Assembly: GCA_964035575.1 (NCBI GenBank)
Contig: OZ037857.1
Coordinates: forward strand, 992,001 to 1,056,000
Source: Rhynchopus sp. YZ270_cl-10
Lineage: Eukaryota; Euglenozoa; Diplonemea; Diplonemida; Diplonemidae
DNA: 64,000 nucleotides
Direction of reading: 5' to 3'
Below the pieces are notes generated by a model. That model ran no database searches and was not told the origin of the DNA. It worked only from the letters and a program-made list of their open reading frames with translations. Below, in pieces: positions 1 to 10,383 of this stretch. A program made the position numbers and the translations under genes. The number at the start of each line of letters is the position of its first letter. Positions within the stretch are counted from its first letter, which is position 1.

Positions 1-420
1 GGTGGATGCGTCTCTGATGTGTTCACGAGAACGCATGCTGTTGTAGCTGGGCTCTGCCTCACCCATGCCCTCCACTGACGACCACGATGCCGCGTCCATA
101 TTGACTGGGGTCTGCTCCCGCTCTGGGTGTGCACCCTCAGGTGCGCTGTCCGTCCATCTGTAGAGCTTGACTCGTTCCTGGTTACCATGGTTTTGGGCAT
201 AACGTCGTAGTAGGTGGCTCCGATGAGAGACGATAGCTGGTAGAGGGCATCCCAGCGTTGTTGTCTGGTGTGTCAGCGTTGCAGCCAACGTTGTACATTA
301 GCCCCTTCAGTCTGCGGTCAAGGGGTTTGCACTTTCTAGCCCCCTTTTCTCTTTTTCCGGGGACCATCGCCTCAGACAGTTTTAAAGTCTTCCCAGGCCT
401 TATTGTGGCAGGGTGTGGGT
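1..420 (-). other. Coding-like sequence at the left edge, unresolved
   Basis: The first few hundred bases are GC-rich like the exons of this window, and the complement strand is open through the left edge in two overlapping frames, whereas the + strand closes quickly in all frames. The complement frames have ordinary protein-like composition but no domain I recognise, and no single frame runs through the whole block, so it could be the edge of a - strand gene with an intron or a decayed element. A pyrimidine tract and AG at 657-658 mark where the message of the next gene begins. Between about 420 and 657 I see nothing but low-complexity sequence. Confidence 0.25.
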
Positions 421-678
421 ATGGGGTGTGGGGTGTGGGTTGTCTTCTCTCTCGAAAAAAATCACGCAAAACCACGATTCCTGTGTACCGCGAAATACCG
501 AGAGAGCCTCCCTCCCCCAAGCCCAGCGGTGGCAACGTGCCTGCCTTTTCTCTGAGACTGCAGCACCCTCTCTTTGGGTCTCAGGTTTGTGCTATAGATA
601 TTGTCCGTTCCCGTTTCGTTTCGCCTTTTATACACACTACTTACACCCACACTTTCAGGAATTTTTTAAAGCGCAAAA

Positions 679-2190
679 ATGAAGATGATCTGTGCCGCCC
701 TTCTGGGGCTGATTGGTAGCAGTGTGGCAGACCCGAACATCTGGCCGTTGCCGCAGTCGTACAGCAACGGAACGACGACTGTGACTGTGAGCCCGACCTT
801 TGCCTTCAAGGCTGCAAGCACACCTTCTGCAGACCTGCAGGCAGCGATGGCACGCTACACGGAGTTGATCTTCTCGCACCGTGTGACCGCCACAGGAGGC
901 GTCGCCACGGCGTCTGTCACCGTTGCCAACGATGCAGAGGACCTGCAGCTTGGAGTGGACGAGTCGTACACCCTGGACGTGTCCGTGACAGGCATTGCGA
1001 TCACCGCCAAGACGCAGTTCGGTGCGTACTACGCAATGGAGACGCTGTCGCAGATGATTGTCTTCAACTACGACACCCAGACCTACGAGATCAGAGACGC
1101 ACCCTGGAAGATCACCGACGCACCACGTTTCGCACACCGTGAGGTGCTCATCGACAGCTCCCGCCACTTCCAGCCCGTGGCAGAGCTCAAGCGCCTCATC
1201 ACCTCGATGACCTACGCAAAGATCAACACCATGCACTGGCACATCGTCGACGCCCAGTCGTTCCCCTACATCTCGCCCACCTACCCGAAGCTTGCGCAGG
1301 GTGCCTGGAGTCTGCAGGAGCGCTTCACACAGAACGACGTTGAGGACGTTGTGGAGTACGCACGTCAGCGTGGTGTGCGTGTTGTGATTGAGGTCGACAC
1401 ACCCGGACACGCATCGAGCTGGTGCAAGGGACACCCCGAGGTGTGCCCGTCACCGTCGTGCAACACCCCACTCAACCCTGCCACGAACGCCACATTCGAC
1501 CTGATCCAGGGTTTGTTGAAGGACCTGGCCGCAGCCTCGCACGACAACCACATGCACATTGGTGGAGACGAGGTGAACACTGGGTGCTGGACGAAGACGC
1601 CTTCTGTCCAGGCATGGATGACCAAGGAGAACATGACTGCCGACGACGCCTACGCGTACTTCAGCGGCCGCGTCTCTGACATTGTCTTTGGCCTCGGCAA
1701 ATCCGTGACCGGGTGGGAGGAGCTGTGGAACCACTTCGGGACCAAGCTGGACAAGCGCACGATCATCCAGCAGTGGCTGCCGGGGTCGAAGATTGTTGGT
1801 GCGGCGACTGCGGCGGGGTACAAGGTGATTTGGTCGACCGATGGAGTGTGGTACTTGGACGGATTGGGTGTGACTTGGAGCAAGATGTACGCTGCGGAGC
1901 CTTGCAGCGGACTCACGGATGCACAGTGCGCGCTTGTCATTGGAGGAGGTGGAGAGATGTGGGGTGAGACTGCCGATGTCTCCGACGTCGAGCAGACCGT
2001 GTGGCCACGTCTTGGCGCTGTTGCAGAGCGTCTCTGGTCTGCGCGCACTGTCACCGACGCCACCAAGGCACTCCCACGTCTCCTCAACTTCCGCTGCCTC
2101 CTCAACAGAAGAGGAATCGCCGCTGCACCCGTCAAGAACGCAGAGGCACGCACCGCCCCCAGCGGCCCCGGAAGCTGCTACCAGCAGTAA
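679..2190 (+). CDS. Secreted beta-N-acetylhexosaminidase (glycoside hydrolase family 20)
   Basis: A 503-residue GH20 enzyme that would remove terminal N-acetylglucosamine or N-acetylgalactosamine from glycans or chitin oligomers, by the substrate-assisted mechanism known for the family. The catalytic signature HIGGDEVNTGCW is present, with the Asp-Glu pair at residues 297-298. Upstream are the typical AHREVLIDSSRHF and MHWHIVDAQSFP motifs of the TIM barrel, and an N-terminal half-domain ending in FGAYYAMETLSQM. Residues 1-17 are a signal peptide (MKMICAALLGLIGSSVA), so the protein enters the secretory route toward lysosome or medium. Length is normal for eukaryotic hexosaminidases. The start chosen is the first ATG, 21 bases after a pyrimidine-AG acceptor at 657-658; a second ATG two codons on would serve equally. 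No intron is needed. Cysteines near the C terminus (NFRCLL, GSCYQQ) are typical of a secreted disulfide protein. Confidence 0.93.
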   Translation: MKMICAALLGLIGSSVADPNIWPLPQSYSNGTTTVTVSPTFAFKAASTPSADLQAAMARYTELIFSHRVTATGGVATASVTVANDAEDLQLGVDESYTLDVSVTGIAITAKTQFGAYYAMETLSQMIVFNYDTQTYEIRDAPWKITDAPRFAHREVLIDSSRHFQPVAELKRLITSMTYAKINTMHWHIVDAQSFPYISPTYPKLAQGAWSLQERFTQNDVEDVVEYARQRGVRVVIEVDTPGHASSWCKGHPEVCPSPSCNTPLNPATNATFDLIQGLLKDLAAASHDNHMHIGGDEVNTGCWTKTPSVQAWMTKENMTADDAYAYFSGRVSDIVFGLGKSVTGWEELWNHFGTKLDKRTIIQQWLPGSKIVGAATAAGYKVIWSTDGVWYLDGLGVTWSKMYAAEPCSGLTDAQCALVIGGGGEMWGETADVSDVEQTVWPRLGAVAERLWSARTVTDATKALPRLLNFRCLLNRRGIAAAPVKNAEARTAPSGPGSCYQQ

Positions 2191-5100
2191 GTTCAAAACT
2201 TTAAAAAAAAAAAATCAATTTTTCGTGGGAAAAAAAACGAAGAATCAAAGTGGCGTTATTTCGTGTTGTGGAAAAAAAAAAATGCGATTGCAAGGGTATA
2301 GTGTAGCGCACCCTCAGTGTCTTGCACTAATACAAAAGTAGAGGTTTCAAAAGAAGAGAAGCCTTATCCCCGATCCCATTTCCCCAAACCAACGTTTTTT
2401 TTTTTTTTTTTTTTTGAAGCACTGTATCGATGTTTGCCTGCCCATTTGCAGTGCACAGCGGGTATTGTAATGGTTCCGCTTTGAGAGTTGCTCGATGTGC
2501 TCTCGAGTGTTGGTATTCCAGTGTCCTTGTTGTGCCTACCTTTTTTTAATATTGTGGGCCGTGCAGTGTTTTCCCTCCCTTCTCTTCTCTGTGTTCTCTC
2601 AGATTCTTTTTGTGTGTCCTACTCCCCCCTTTTTTGTACCTCTTCATTGAAACAAGATTAGGACTGAACAACGTACCTGTGAGTTAGATTATGAAGAACC
2701 CTGCTTGAGATGGAGATGAACGTGACTAAGCACGCAAAGGCTTAGAACCTTCTTACAAAAAAACCATTCTCGTTTCAAGGGCTTTGTATTTAAAAGACAC
2801 ATTTTTTTTATATTGTGAGGGGCAGGTACTTTCGTTCACATCCTAATTTCCTGTTTTGTTGAGGAAATAAAACGTTTCTGAGACGCACCACCTGCAGATA
2901 TTTTTTCGGTTTGAAGAATGTGCTGAATGTGTGTGTGCTCCTGCATACTTGTTCCAAGCTGTTCCCTCCCGAAAAAAACAAAAACAAAACAAAACAAAAC
3001 AACTCGCGTGACTGTTTTTTTTTTTTTTTTTTTGCTCTTCATGAAATGTTTCACACTTCGATAATACATTGGGAACTTCCTGCATTTTGTGGGTAGTTTG
3101 CAACCTCTAATTTCATGTGATTTTTTTTTTTTTTTGGTCGCTAATCGCGCGAAGCTTAGGACCATCATAGTACCTATGTGGTGTGTTGTGTTGTGCCCAA
3201 TACCAGAGGCAAAAAAAATAAAAAGCAGCGCGTTCATCTGTACAAAGCGTCTTTGCAAGGTTTTTATTGTAGAGGGGTGTTCAGCCACTGTTGTACAGCA
3301 TTCTTCTGTTGTCACCCTTCCCATTCGGAAGAAATAAAGGGTAACGATACCACTACATGTTATGGACGGTTGTAACGACGTTCTGGAAAAAGACCTTTTC
3401 TTGCTGGTGTGTGTGCATGAGAGGCACACTGCATCTTTGTTTTTTTAATTTTCTCTCCTTTTCGTGAAGCTGTATTTTTCCTCCCCCTTTTGTTTTGACA
3501 ATCATTTGTGGTGCTTCCTTTAGCATTGCTTACGGTTGTTGTCATTTTCATTTTCGTCTTGGGTGGGTGCGCTGTACCTTGTACTCTTGCTGTTTCTGAT
3601 ACAAATGTGAGAGTGTTGTTGGTTCACTACCTGTGTCACCTCAAACCCCTTTTTTTTCGCGCCCTTGTGGACACTGTCTTGTAGACATATTCTCTAGAAG
3701 CGATTTGTACAGACAGCTGCCCCTCTTTGGCTTACCGTACCGCCACAAAAAACAAAAGAAACAGCCCAGATTACGCCATGTTCCCTTAAATCCTTGCAAA
3801 CTAAGGCCATTTTGGATGGATACCTCCCCCCCTTTTTAAACATCGCAAACTTATAGCAACTCGTAAGATTGTGTGTGTGTGTGTGTGTTTGACACCTAAT
3901 AGGGGTAATTCTTCAGAATATGCCCCCATATGTGTACGAGACACTCACCATCTTACATTTTTTTTTTCTTTCTCTTCAGATTGCGTTGCAGTACGGCCTC
4001 TCTCTTTTGTGGCACCGTTTTCAGGTTTTACATTGTTTTTCCTCATTGCCTTTTTTCTTTCTCTTTTTTGATGTGCATTGAGGGACACATTTATCGTTTT
4101 TAAAAAATGTTTTTTTATTTGTAGGGGCTCCTATCGCAACCAAAAGTTTTTTACTTTGTGGGGGGCTTCTGTGCCTGCGTCGTTTGAGACAAAAAAGAAG
4201 ATGCGTGTGTTTGTATGCACGAGAGACACATCCATCTTTCAAGTTTTCTTCGAGACGCTTGATACTATCAATCCCACTTTGTCGACGGAGAGGAAATAAA
4301 TACCCCCCTTTACCCCCGCTCTAATGAAGCACGGCATGACTCCATGTAGCATTTGTTATTTTTATTTTATTTTGGAAAAAAAAAAAACGTTTTGGGTGTA
4401 CTACAGATGCGCGTTGTGCTTTTTGGGACACAGTTCTTTCAATATGTGAAGCTTATTTCACCTACGTTTTCTCTCTCGCTGCATTTTTTCTTTGAAGGTA
4501 TCCTGTTTTTGGGGTATTGTATAGAACCTGCTTTTGGTGGGTGATTGTCGATACAACAATGACACAGCACATTGCGCAGTGTTCCGCTTTTTTGGAACAT
4601 TTCCTCAACTGCTTAACACATAACGCAATAGCATCGACAGAAGAACCAGATTGCTATGTCCTATAGTCAAGCCATACGACGCGCGTTTTTTTTTCTCCCA
4701 AAAAAAAAACCCCCCAAAAAAAAATAATAATACAAAGAGAGGTGGCAGTCTTCTCCCGCGATTTATTTCCCCCTCCCTCTCACCCATCCCAATGTTTCCA
4801 CACGTTCCCCTCAAAAAAAAAGAACCGCAGTTTCTTTTGCCTCACTTCATTTCTGGTCTCCGCGGTTTGATAACCTTCGATCCGGTGCCTGCGTCTGCAG
4901 TGGATTTTGTGGATGGTGTACACCACGTTTATGCATCATTGCAGCATACCGTACAATAACGAATTCCTTCTGTCCTCACGACAAGCTTGGGGTTATCATT
5001 CACAAACCTTTCTTGTTTTTTTCTCTTTTTTCTCTCTTCTCTCACTCTTCCTCACTCTTCCTCACTCTCTCGCTCTCCTCTATTCTCATTCGTCACAAAT

Positions 5101-5214
5101 ATAATAACCCCCCAGGCGGCTCAGAGATCTCTGCAAATACACAACACTTCTCCACACTAACCCGTCCCCTCCCCTCCTCCCCCCTACACACCCCCTCTAC
5201 CCCCAAATCTTGCA
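2191..5214 (+). other. Gene-free spacer with homopolymers and dispersed hairpins
   Basis: No coding sequence is supported in these 3 kb; all open frames are short and of low complexity. The stretch holds long T runs (about 2396-2415, 3013-3032, 3120-3136), a GT microsatellite near 3872-3888, and copies of the dispersed hairpin family: 2722-2745 (GTGACTAAGC...GGCTTAG), and 4200-4233, where GATGCGTGTGT pairs with ACACATCCATC. Looser relatives lie near 3409 and 3932. The last 100 bases (5115-5214) form the probable 5' untranslated region of the ATG5 gene after an AG at 5114-5115. Confidence 0.6.
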
Positions 5215-6228
5215 ATGAGCGCTGCTGGGGATGAATTCATGAAGGAGCTCTGGCGAGGGAAGGTCCCCGTCCAGTTTGTTCTTGCGAACGACTCTCTTGC
5301 GGGGATGGACTTCGACCGTCCGACAGGGTTTTACAAATTGGTGCCCCGGGTGAGCTACCTTTCGTTTTGCGTTACCGAGCTTCGCGAGCACTTTAAACAC
5401 TGTACAGTGACGCCGCATGGTGGGGAATGTGACGTATGGTTGAGCAGAACTGTCAACGGCCAGACCGTTCCGATTCATTGGCATTACCCTTTGGGGGTGA
5501 TCTTCGATGCTATTGTGCTTGCAGAGAAGAAACAGGCAATCGAAATGCTTCCGCTGTGTCTTTCAGTCCATTTTTCTAGCATCCCAGAGAAGCAAGGGGC
5601 AATAGCGTTGCCTGAGGAGGCAGAAACGAGCTCAGTTTTGAGCCACCATTTGAAAGAGAGCCATGCTCTGCGTTATGGAACGACATCGGCTGTCACGAAC
5701 CTGCCGATTGCACAGTTCAGAGATTTGGTGTCTTCGGTGAGAGAATGTAACCACTCTCAATTCTCTGGGGTCCGCGCACAACTGAAACGGCGGGAAGAAA
5801 GCTCCTCAGCCCGCCTAGCCGTCATGCTCCACCACAACAACTCCGTCTGGCTTCGCAGCGCGCCCTCCGCATCCACAACCGAAGAATCTCTTACCCTCAA
5901 AGAATTCCTCGCCCAAGCCCTCCCGCCCTCCATCGTCGTTAGCTACGGTGAAACTACACCCTCCCACACCGACCCCAATGCAGAACCCACAGAAAAGCCA
6001 GAAGAAGGGGATAAAAAAGAAGGGGAAGAAGGGAAGGAAGAGGGCAAGGAGGAAGTAGCAGGGGGTGCGGTGGCAGCAAAGCCGAATGCTCGGTTCTTGA
6101 TCCAAGGGGTGGTGCCCTCCCCGGAAACGCCGTTGGTGTGGTTGACAGAGTACATGGCACATCCAGATGGATTCCTGCATATCGTTGTTAGCACCGATTC
6201 AAGGGATGAAGAAAAGGTAGCAAAATAG
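5215..6228 (+). CDS. ATG5: Autophagy protein 5 (ATG5)
   Basis: A 337-residue ATG5 homolog. In other eukaryotes ATG5 is conjugated to ATG12 and, with ATG16, forms the E3-like complex that lipidates ATG8 on the growing autophagosome. The N-terminal ubiquitin-like part reads KELWRGKVPVQFVL and PRVSYLSF; the WHYPLGVIFD segment matches the family's WHxPIGVLFD; the C terminus has the hallmark IQGVVPSPETPLVWL followed by HPDGFLHI. The predicted ATG12 acceptor is Lys147 in SHHLKESHALRYG, matching the KEA-type context of human Lys130. Between the two folds, residues about 255-285, lies a Glu/Lys-rich insert encoded by purine-rich DNA, probably an unstructured loop. The start is the first ATG after an AG at 5114-5115. 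No intron. Confidence 0.88.
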   Translation: MSAAGDEFMKELWRGKVPVQFVLANDSLAGMDFDRPTGFYKLVPRVSYLSFCVTELREHFKHCTVTPHGGECDVWLSRTVNGQTVPIHWHYPLGVIFDAIVLAEKKQAIEMLPLCLSVHFSSIPEKQGAIALPEEAETSSVLSHHLKESHALRYGTTSAVTNLPIAQFRDLVSSVRECNHSQFSGVRAQLKRREESSSARLAVMLHHNNSVWLRSAPSASTTEESLTLKEFLAQALPPSIVVSYGETTPSHTDPNAEPTEKPEEGDKKEGEEGKEEGKEEVAGGAVAAKPNARFLIQGVVPSPETPLVWLTEYMAHPDGFLHIVVSTDSRDEEKVAK

Positions 6229-6871
6229 GAGAAAAAATAAGAAAAGGGAGGGGGGGAGAAAAAGGTAAAAAAATGCATCTGAATCCTGTAGAAACCATTT
6301 GAAGATGGTCAGAAAAAAATGCTGTAAAAAAAAAAAAACAAAAAAGGCAGCAACAAAAAAGAAATAAAAGGCAACAAAACGACGCTCTCTAACCTAGCTG
6401 AGGGGAATTTTTTTTTCTATGGATGACTGTTGTACAGAACCCTGTCTTCGGAGCTGGTAGATGCAACAAAACAAAAACAAAAAATGCGTAGTGGTGGCGG
6501 GTAGTGGGGAAAGTAAAGTGAACAAAAGCTTGTTGATGTGGGGTTGTGCAAAAAGGGTGGGAGTGGGAGGGGGGGGAACAGTGTTGTCTTTATTTCCTAT
6601 TCTATTTTATTTTTTGTTTCTTACCTATATGATTCCATATTTTTTTTGTAAACGAGCCAGGATCATCTTACCCCAACCGTTCTTTTTAGTTTTGTGCTTT
6701 CATCTGGGGCTGGCAGTGTACGTGGGTCAGTCGGGGGTGTACCTGCATTCAACAACTTCATTGCCGTAGTGTGGTTCTGCCTATACCCCCTGTTGAGTTA
6801 TCCCATTAGATGTGTGTACACGAAAGGTACATTCTTCTTACAAAGTATTCATTGGTTAGGGGCTTTTTTTG

Positions 6872-6989
6872 CATATCAGATGTAAACCACTAAATGGATT
6901 GTAGGACTGCATGGTTGGGGTATCCATCCACGGTACAGCCGGTCATACCAAGGTACACTGTTCACGAGAGGGCTTTGTATTTCAAGTCA
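6872..6989 (+). repeat. Dispersed repeat of about 118 bp, copy 1
   Basis: Begins CATATCAGATGTAAACCAC and ends GGGCTTTGTATTTCAAGTCA. A second near full-length copy lies at 33033-33150, about 26 kb away, in the same orientation. The 3' half (from ACCAAGGTACACTG) also occurs alone at 18705-18748, 32725-32766 and 35822-35884. Most copies differ by single bases and small indels, so the family is old but still alignable by eye. Confidence 0.85.
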
Positions 6990-7091
6990 GGCTTCGCGCT
7001 AACTTTTGGAAAAAAATCTGAAAAATCGTGTTTCGGGACCAAAAAAACGCACCTCAAATAGGGTTACGTCTGGGGGTAAAAAAACAGTGTT

Positions 7092-8066
7092 TTGTGGCAT
7101 TTCCGAGCCAATCCCAGGCTGTGGTGGGGTATATTCGGAAAAAATGGACAAAATTTTAGTGACTTAAATTTTCACAAAATATGAACCCATACTCTTAAAC
7201 AGGGGCATTTTCAGGTCTGAAAACCCAACTTCAGATGAAATTGTGGTGTTTTGACTGGGAACAGGTAGCGCCGCAGGCGCACGGTACCTAACTTTTGTCT
7301 TTTTATTTTTCCCTTTTCTCTGCTTTCTTTTGATTGCACGGGCCGATTGCTCTCCACGGTGGGGTCGCATGTGTGCGCAAAAACACTCTAAAGTACTCTT
7401 ACTCTGAACGATGAGATTCCTCTGGTTTTAGTAAGGAAACCCCTGTCTCAAAAAGTGCTGAAAAAGTGCAATTTCCTGTGTCTTTCCCCCGCCCAAGAGC
7501 TCGTTTTGTTGCATTTCCTAACCAATCCCGGATTGTGGTGGGGGATATACGGAAAAATGGACAAAAATGCAGCGACTTAAAATTTGACAAACATGAGCCC
7601 ATATTCGTAAACAAGGGTTATTTTCAGGTCTGAAAACCCAACGTGCTGAAGAAGCTATCGGTAATGTAGTGATGGCGGTGGGGTTTCAGTGACCACAGAG
7701 AAGAGTGAGAAAACCCAGGACGGTTATGGCCTCGGAGGGGGTGCCCCATGGCGTCCTACTCAATCTTTATCCGTGAGGGAGGGGATCATCCTCAGGGGGG
7801 ATGTGGAGTCGTACTCAAAATAAAATGAACACTGTACATAAGTACATCGTGTTTAAACATAGAGGAGGAATGAACAGGTAGCGCCGCAGGCACACGGTAC
7901 CCAACTTTTTTCTTTTTTTCTTTTCCCTTTTCTCTGCTTTCTTTTGATCGCGCGAGCCGATTGCTCTCCACGGTGGGGTCACATGTGTGCGTGAAAACAC
8001 TCTAAAGTACCCTTACTATGAAATATGAGATTCTCTGGTTTTCTTAAGGAAACCCCGGTTTGCAAA
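7092..8066 (+). repeat. Alternating repeat block B-A-B-A
   Basis: Two unrelated units alternate. Unit B is at about 7092-7230 and 7510-7650 and ends TTTTCAGGTCTGAAAACCCA. Unit A is at about 7259-7453 and 7873-8066, beginning ACAGGTAGCGCCGCAGGC and running through CCGATTGCTCTCCACGGTGG to an A-rich end. Copies within each pair differ at a modest number of positions. The arrangement suggests segmental duplication of a B-A unit of roughly 410-610 bp, with extra sequence between the second B and second A. No coding potential is seen. Confidence 0.8.
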
Positions 8067-8522
8067 AAAAAAAACGCACCACAAAAATATCCAAAAATCC
8101 CGGGACAAAGGACAGAAGTTAGCGCAAAGCCTGTTTCAAGTCTACTTTTTTTTTTTTTGCATTGGCAACAACTATCGTTTCCGTGTCTGAGGCGAAGAGA
8201 GACAGCAGAGTTGTCGAACCCAGCGTGTTCCCTGAGAGATAACGATGGTGGTAAAGAGCTGTGTGTGCACACACGAGCGGCATATTCATCTTGGCTGCAG
8301 GTTTCTTTATTTTTGGGACACCCGTTCTGCGAATTCCACTCCGTTAGTTGGCAGCCATGATCTGAGGTGATTGTTGATACAAAAAAAAAAAAATACAAAA
8401 CAAAATATAAAGCATAAACGAGACGAAACCACCCAAAAAAATCTCCCACCCTCTGCCAGCTGGCCTCCCCACTAAAAACGTGCAAATCTAAACACCCACA
8501 ACACCCCCCCACCCCCCCCCAC

Positions 8523-10161
8523 TAGGGGGGTCCGTCCGGCCGTTTTTGCTGTCCCAAACCACTTTTTTTTGTAAAAACCCGCGAAAAACCCGAAAAAACA
8601 CCCCAAAAGACCCCCAAACCCCCAAAAAATCACCCAAAACCACGAAAAACACACTTTTGAGCACTATTTCGTACTTTTTTCTGATTTTTTGGTGTTTTTT
8701 TCCGCTTTTTCCGCCTTTTTCCATGTAATTATACCCCCTAATATGCCTATAGAATCCCTGTACTGCTCACTGAGACAGCATAGCGACCAGAGGCTCCTTA
8801 TTCATCGTACCGATGTCTTCATCGTCAAGGGGTGTACAATCTGCCGCAAATTCCTGCAACTCTGTCTTTGTGAAGAGATGAAGCACTTTAGTGTTGTACT
8901 TTTCAAGTTGCTACTTCTGGGTGCTTTGCATGGACCTGCCTTTGTGGTGCGCTTGGTGTACCCTGCGGCAAGTTCTTCCCTTGAGAAAGACGGAACCCAA
9001 CCTAGACTGTAGAGGATGTCTAGGTTCCAGCGACAGTGAGTCGGTGTTGTCGGGGTGCTGGCTCCTTCCGTGGTGGCTTGCAACTTGGTCAAGGACACCG
9101 ACAACGGATTCGCAAGAATCATTGGTCATAGGAGGAGGCAAGGAAGGCTTTACTGCACTTAGGCACAGGGTACGTTGTCATTTTCAGGGACCAAAAAGCC
9201 CTGGCAAGTGTTGCAAGTACGATTTTCCACAGCTCGGGAGGTCTGTCAGGCAGTTCAGAGGGATTTAGACACTTCTGCGACTGCCTGAACACGCCTTTTA
9301 GGGTTTTTATTTTGGGTGCGAAATACGTCAAAAGGATGGGGGGAAATACCGTTATTTTAAGCGTTGCAGACACAAAAACACCCTCAAAAACCCCCTAGGG
9401 ACCCCAAAAAGCTGCAAAATCCACACATTTCCACCTCGGGACCTCATTGGAGGTGGACCGAGGTGGTTTTTTGGTGTTTTGAATGAATTGGTATTATTTT
9501 TTTTTGGTAAATAAATGGTCTTCTGCTAGGCGTTGCATAGCCGTTGCTTAAGTGTTGCATAAGTGTTGCATGGCCTATAAAACCCTCCCAAGTGCCCAAA
9601 ATGCTATTTTTCACCCTACATGGGGTCTGGGGGACATTTTCCTGGGTGTTTGGACACCATTCCGACTACCTTGGCACTTTTTTGGGGGTTTTCAGGTACA
9701 AAAAAAGTCAAAAAAGTGACTATAAAAAGGGTACTTTTAAGCGTTTGGGGCACACACACCCACTGCAAAATGCATCTGGTACCCACACAGGACCCCTAAA
9801 AGCTGTAAAAACTATATATTTCCACCCTGGGACCCCACCGGATGTGGACTGGGGTGTTTTTCGGGTGTTTAGAAGGATTTTTGTCTGATTGGAGAATTTT
9901 TTTGGTAAGTGTTGCATTTTGGCCCATGTTGATGACGATTTGATGACGCTATTTTTGGAGATTTTTCACAAAAAACCGATTTTTTTAAACCAGGAAAGTC
10001 TCTGTAGAGGTTGTCAGGTGGTTTAATGGGATATTTTCGTGATCCCCAGGGCGATTTGCGGCCAGGTACGACCTTTTTAGTGGGTTTCTTCACCTAAATT
10101 TCAAAAAAATGGGTTTGGGACAGCAAATCCTTAAGGAATTCCTTCTACGTGGACCCCCCTA
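8523..10161. mobile_element. Terminal-inverted-repeat element, copy 1 (about 1.64 kb)
   Basis: The ends are inverted: TAGGGGGGTCC at 8523-8533 and GGACCCCCCTA at 10151-10161. Further in, TTTGCTGTCCCAAAC on the left matches the complement of GTTTGGGACAGCAAA on the right. The element is flanked by an apparent 11-base target duplication, CCCCCCCCCAC, immediately outside each end. Its last 200 bp (about 9965-10161) are clearly related to the last 200 bp of the element at 21184-22615. Inside are GTTGCAT iterations (9530-9570) and a partly duplicated internal segment (about 9300-9480 and 9580-9880). Inverted ends with duplications of this length recall Mutator-like DNA transposons, but no intact transposase is present, so it would be non-autonomous. 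Confidence 0.75.
8757..9130 (-). pseudogene. Coding-like relic inside the inverted-repeat element
   Basis: On the complement strand this part of the element has protein-like stretches in two different frames, for example LGWVPSFSREELAAGYTKR in one and LFTKTELQEFAADCTPLDDE with MNKEPLVAMLSQ before a stop in another. Neither frame alone spans the block, so it is interrupted. I do not recognise a family. It may be the remains of the element's own gene or a captured fragment; the region is GC-richer than the rest of the element. Confidence 0.35.
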
Positions 10162-10383
10162 CCCCCCCCCACTGCTTTTATTTGATTATTGCCAACGCTC
10201 ATATTACCTAAATGGCAGCGTCCATAAACCCCCTTTGTATACTACATGAAGCCCCCATCCCCTCTGCAATTTGCTGACCTCCGATCAGTCAACACTTTCA
10301 ACTTCCGTTTAACAATATCTAATTGAGGAACCGTTTTTTTTTTTTTTTTTCAGGAACACACCGGAGGGTGGGGGGAATTTAAA

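Larger units (their letters stand above)
6229..8522 (+). other. Repeat-rich spacer without genes
   Basis: No coding region is supported. It carries A-rich sequence after ATG5, a short module near 6431 (GTACAGAACCCTGTCTTCGG) that recurs in variant form near 11034, 18815 and 41812, a long dispersed repeat at 6872-6989, an alternating repeat block at 7092-8066, a hairpin-family copy near 8263-8315, and C runs at 8504-8520 that abut the mobile element starting at 8523. Confidence 0.6.

Noticed and set aside
655-1434. 259-codon complement frame over the hexosaminidase gene
   Set aside because: It is the antisense shadow of a strong GH20 gene and has Cys/Arg/Val-rich composition typical of reversed GC-rich codons.
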